This document shows, piece after piece, positions 29,506-32,332 of a DNA stretch of 32,332 nt. Source of the DNA: Thiomonas sp. GTDB taxonomy: Bacteria; Pseudomonadota; Gammaproteobacteria; Burkholderiales; Burkholderiaceae. The DNA lies in NCBI GenBank assembly GCA_027443745.1, contig DAIAZB010000574.1:1-32332 (forward strand), in the 5' to 3' direction. The translations under genes and the position numbers were made by a program. The first letter of the stretch is position 1. Each line of letters opens with the position of its first letter. The notes beneath the pieces are model-generated. The model was given only the letters and a program-made list of their open reading frames with translations. It made no database searches and was not told the origin of the DNA.

Positions 29506-31011
29506 ATGAGTCAGTACTCCAAGGTTCGCCGGATGTATTTCCGGGAGAAGGTCGCGATCAGCGCGATCGCACGCCGCAATAACCTGTCGCGCAACACGGT
29601 CAGGAAGTGGCTCCAGGCGCCCGAACGCGACGAGCTCAAGTACACACGGCCGCAGGGCAAGACCAAGCTCGATCCGTTCATGGTTGCGCTGCGGCAGGCG
29701 CTGGAGACGGATGCGCATCGGCCCAAGCGGGATCGACGGACGCGGTTGCGGCTGTTCGCCGAGATCCAGGCGCAAGGTTATGCCGGGAGTTACGCGCAGC
29801 TGACCGATCGCATCCGGCGCTGGCATGCCGAGGCCGGATTGGTCACGGCACGCGCCGCGTATGTGCCGCTGCAGTTTGAGTGGGGCGAGGCGTTCCAGTT
29901 CGACTGGAGCGAGGAAGGCATGGTCATCGGCGGCGTCTACCGCCGCGTGCAGCTGGCCCACATGAAGCTCTGCGCCAGCCGTGCGTTCTGGCTGTGCGCG
30001 TATCCGGGGCAGAGTCACGAGATGCTGTTCGATGCGCACACCCGCGCGCTGACTGGCCTCGGCGGTGTGGCCCGGCGCGGCATTTACGACAACATGAAAA
30101 CGGCCGTGGACAAGGTCGGCAAGGGCAAGGAGCGCTTGGTCAACGGCCGCTTCGCGGCGATGTGCGCGCACTATCTGATTGACGCGGATTTCTGCACGGT
30201 CGCCGCCGGCTGGGAGAAGGGTCGCGTCGAGAAGGACGTGCAGGACATCCGGCGCGGGATCTGGCAGGAAGCGCTGGCCGAGCACTTCGCCACATTCGCC
30301 GAACTCAATGCCTGGCTGGCGGAGCGCTGCAAGGCGGCGTGGCAGAGCGCGCGGCACCCGGACTTCCCGGGGATGAGCATCGCCGAAGCGCATGCGTACG
30401 AGCAGCCGCACCTGATGCCGATGCCGAGCCGGTTCGACGGCTATGTCGAGGTCCTGGCACGGGTCTCCAGTACCTGCCTGGTCACGGTCAAGCGCAATCG
30501 CTACTCGGTGCCTTGTGAGTACGCAGGTCAGCGCGTCAGCGTGCGGCTGTATCCCGAGCACATCGTGATCGGCGCCGATGCGCAGATCGTCGCCGATCAT
30601 GTGCGCAGCCTGGACCGCGATCAGGTGGCGTACGACTGGCGGCATTACGTCCCGCTGCTCGAGCGCAAGCCCGGCGCGCTGCGCAACGGCGCGCCGTTTG
30701 CCGGGATGCCGGCGCCCTTGCTCGCCCTCAAACAGGCGCTGCTGCGCCATGTGGGCGGCGACCGGGTCATGGCCCAGGTGCTGGCCTCCGTGCCGACCTT
30801 TGGCCTGGAGGCCGTGCTCGTGGCGGTGGATCGGGTCCTCGAGTCCGGCGCACCCAGCGCCGAGCATGTGCTCAATGTGCTCGCGCGGCTGCGCGCCACG
30901 CCGACCCCTGACCGCGTCGAGACCACGCTGCAGCTGATCGAGGAACCGGTGGCCGATCCGCAGCGCTACGACCGCCTGCACGGACTGGAGGTGCGCCATG
31001 CCCAGGCCTGA
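29506..31011 (+). CDS. istA: IS21-family transposase IstA
   Basis: This 501-residue transposase has an N-terminal helix-turn-helix (ISAIARRNNLSRNTVRKWL), an rve-type DDE core with Asp in QFDWSE, Asp in GIYDNMKTAV and Glu in WEKGRVEKDVQ, and a C-terminal basic domain with VKRNRYSVPCEYAGQ. It cuts and joins the element's ends with the help of IstB. The ATG at 29506 is eight bases after CGAGG; a GTG at 29497 would add three residues. It is full length and appears intact. Confidence 0.93.
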   Translation: MSQYSKVRRMYFREKVAISAIARRNNLSRNTVRKWLQAPERDELKYTRPQGKTKLDPFMVALRQALETDAHRPKRDRRTRLRLFAEIQAQGYAGSYAQLTDRIRRWHAEAGLVTARAAYVPLQFEWGEAFQFDWSEEGMVIGGVYRRVQLAHMKLCASRAFWLCAYPGQSHEMLFDAHTRALTGLGGVARRGIYDNMKTAVDKVGKGKERLVNGRFAAMCAHYLIDADFCTVAAGWEKGRVEKDVQDIRRGIWQEALAEHFATFAELNAWLAERCKAAWQSARHPDFPGMSIAEAHAYEQPHLMPMPSRFDGYVEVLARVSSTCLVTVKRNRYSVPCEYAGQRVSVRLYPEHIVIGADAQIVADHVRSLDRDQVAYDWRHYVPLLERKPGALRNGAPFAGMPAPLLALKQALLRHVGGDRVMAQVLASVPTFGLEAVLVAVDRVLESGAPSAEHVLNVLARLRATPTPDRVETTLQLIEEPVADPQRYDRLHGLEVRHAQA

Positions 31012-31822
31012 CACCCTCGCCGAACTCAAGGACCTCAAGCTGCACGGCATGGCGCAGGCCTATGCCGAGCTACTGCAGGAAGGCAGCAGCGCCGCCATGC
31101 AAACCTCGCACTGGCTGATCGATCACCTGATCCGTGCCGAGAACACCGATCGGGCGATGCGCTCCATCCGTCATCAGATGCAGGCCGCACGGTTCCCCGT
31201 CCATCGCGATCTGGCCGGCTTCGACTTCGCGGCCGCCAAGGTCGACCGCACCCTGATCGAGCGGCTCGCCACGCTGGACTTTACCGAGGCCGCGCACAAC
31301 CTCGTCCTGATCGGCGGCACCGGCACCGGCAAGACCCATCTGGCCACCGCGCTCGGCGTCGCCGCCGTCACGCAGCGCGGCCTGCGCGTGCGCTTCTACT
31401 CGACCATCGAGCTGGTCAACACCCTGGAACTGGAAAAGGCCGCGGGCAAGCAAGGCCGTCTGGCCTACGCACTCATGCGCATGGACCTGGTCATCCTCGA
31501 CGAGCTCGGCTACCTGCCGTTCTCGCAAGCCGGTGGCGCCCTGCTGTTCCACCTGCTGTCCAAGCTCTACGAGCACACCAGCGTCATCATCACCACCAAC
31601 CTGACGTTCGCCGAGTGGGCCGCGGTCTTCGGCGATGCCAAGCTCACCACCGCCTTGCTCGACCGCCTGACCCATCATTGCCACATCGTCGAAACCGGCA
31701 ACGAGTCGTTCCGCTTCCGCCACAGCAGCGCGACTGCCAAGGCAAAAATCAAATCCCGCGAGCACACACGAAAACCCGGCGGGGAATCCAGCAGCACCAA
31801 CGACATCAACGATCCATTCTGA
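30998..31822 (+). CDS. istB: IS21-family ATP-binding protein IstB
   Basis: This 274-residue AAA+ helper ATPase of IS21 transposition is related to DnaC. Walker A GGTGTGKTH, Walker B LVILDELGYLPF and TTNLTFAEW near the C-terminal third are present. The ATG at 30998 overlaps the end of istA by 14 bases and is preceded by GGAGGTG inside istA. The C-terminus ends in a Lys/Ser-rich tail. It appears intact, so the element may still be active. Confidence 0.93.
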   Translation: MPRPDTLAELKDLKLHGMAQAYAELLQEGSSAAMQTSHWLIDHLIRAENTDRAMRSIRHQMQAARFPVHRDLAGFDFAAAKVDRTLIERLATLDFTEAAHNLVLIGGTGTGKTHLATALGVAAVTQRGLRVRFYSTIELVNTLELEKAAGKQGRLAYALMRMDLVILDELGYLPFSQAGGALLFHLLSKLYEHTSVIITTNLTFAEWAAVFGDAKLTTALLDRLTHHCHIVETGNESFRFRHSSATAKAKIKSREHTRKPGGESSSTNDINDPF

Positions 31823-31929
31823 GGACCCAAACCCTATACTTATCCACAGCCGAGGGGTGTTCCCCTCGGCCTCCATCCCTGGTCAGTTTTGAACCAGCAG
31901 AGGTGGTCAGTTTTCAACCAGCGCCAACA

Positions 31930-32252
31930 GTCGCAAACCGCATGGGCCGTGGCTATAGCTACGAAGTCATCCGGGCCAAGATGTTGTATGCAAAGCATGC
32001 GCGTTGGGTGGGCAGCGCCCCCGGGGTGCCAAGGGCAAGGCCCGCAGATTCAACCACTGGCTTCCAACCTCAGGTGGAATACGGACCCCACATTCCAACC
32101 TTGGTCGAGATGACGGAGGAAGGTGAGTTGGGTTGATCTGAGGACCGATTCCAACCACTTATTGCAAATAGCCGAAATTTCGAGCGTCCACCATGGTCCA
32201 ATCAACACCACTGAACGCTGAACGGTGCATCCATCATTCAAGGAGGTGTGCC
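31930..32252. other. IS right flank, no convincing gene
   Basis: A frame reading GRGYSYEVIRAKMLYAKHA (about 31941-31998) looks like the tail of some larger protein, but its start lies in the IS and no family could be named. Three direct copies of TTCCAACC occur at 32062, 32093 and 32149, with an inverted TGGAAT...ATTCCA at 32074-32096, before the next gene. These may be regulatory sites. Confidence 0.35.
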
Positions 32253-32332
32253 ATGAGTTACCAAGTACTGAAACCGCTGGCTGTCACGCTTGCCGTGCTC
32301 GGCTTGGCGTCCTGCGCGACGGTGCCCAGGGA
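32253..32332 (+). CDS. Lipoprotein, N-terminal fragment (continues beyond window)
   Basis: AGGAGG at 32241-32246 precedes the ATG at 32253. The visible 26 residues are a lipoprotein signal peptide: a short N-region, hydrophobic core LAVTLAVLGLA and lipobox LASC, followed by ATVPR. The mature protein would be anchored by lipidated Cys and is likely in the outer membrane, because no Asp follows the Cys. The identity is unknown since the gene runs off the window. Confidence 0.75.
   Translation, partial: MSYQVLKPLAVTLAVLGLASCATVPR

Larger units (their letters stand above)
29390..31929 (+). mobile_element. IS21-family insertion sequence, 2540 bp
   Basis: Perfect 26-bp terminal inverted repeats lie at 29390-29415 and 31904-31929, beginning TGTTGGCGCTGG. 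Nested subterminal copies are at 29431-29449 and 31880-31898 (GCTGGTTCAA..TTGACCA and its inverse), as is usual in IS21. It encodes overlapping istA and istB. No clear target duplication of 4-8 bp is seen: the left flank is TCGAGCGC and the right flank GTCGCAAA. The left end truncates an antitoxin-like gene. Confidence 0.93.

Noticed and set aside
29382..31937. Target-site duplication of the IS21 element
   Set aside because: The flanks TCGAGCGC and GTCGCAAA share no convincing 4-8 bp direct repeat.

Overview
The window is a high-GC (roughly 60% or more by eye) stretch of accessory DNA. It most likely comes from a large conjugative plasmid or integrative conjugative element of a gamma- or betaproteobacterium. 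Supporting this are a PilP-like fragment, a TraB-like transfer protein with a nitrilase fold, a PLD-family (Nuc) nuclease, a RecD2-type helicase, a recombination module, an IS21-family insertion, and many short uncharacterised genes separated by strong intrinsic terminators. No rRNA, tRNA or core housekeeping operon was seen. The species cannot be fixed from the sequence.

Layout. 1-2908: tail of a PilP-like gene and a RecD2-like helicase. 3104-8461: a DNA recombination region with a small protein ending in an SSB-like acidic tip, a single-strand annealing protein (SSAP) carrying two tandem Sak3/DUF1071-like domains, a PlsC-like acyltransferase, and a three-gene ATGA-coupled operon ending in a YqaJ/lambda-exonuclease-family nuclease. 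8526-14707: an unknown gene coupled to traB, another unknown gene, a membrane-anchored PLD nuclease and a membrane-anchored double-AAA+ ATPase. 14890-19090 (minus strand): three small genes, two of them frameshifted, then a split class II B12-dependent ribonucleotide reductase (nrdJa/nrdJb). 19309-23882: a glycine-zipper envelope protein, two coupled small genes, a membrane PD-(D/E)XK-like protein divergent from a DUF4942 adenine methyltransferase, and dUTPase. 23948-24700: a gene-poor stretch with a tiny membrane ORF and a solitary type I-C-like CRISPR repeat followed by a terminator. 24702-27355: an overlapping MoxR/CobS-like ATPase and CobT-like VWA protein that also carries an HExxH motif. 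27418-29389: small minus-strand genes, one broken twice, and an antitoxin-like pseudogene cut by the IS. 29390-31929: an intact IS21-family element with perfect 26-bp ends. 32253-end: start of a lipoprotein gene.

How the parts may work together. Helicase, SSB-like protein, duplicated annealing protein and YqaJ nuclease look like a Red-type recombination kit carried by the element. NrdJ and dUTPase form a phage-like dNTP supply module, and the CobS/CobT-like pair invites a B12 link, although a general MoxR-VWA remodelling role is equally likely. A recurring TGTATAA box with an upstream GC-A/T-rich element lies before several independent transcription units and may be an element-specific promoter. 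The most notable observations are the tandem annealing protein with its neighbours and the lone CRISPR-like repeat, which resembles the layout of RNA anti-CRISPR units.
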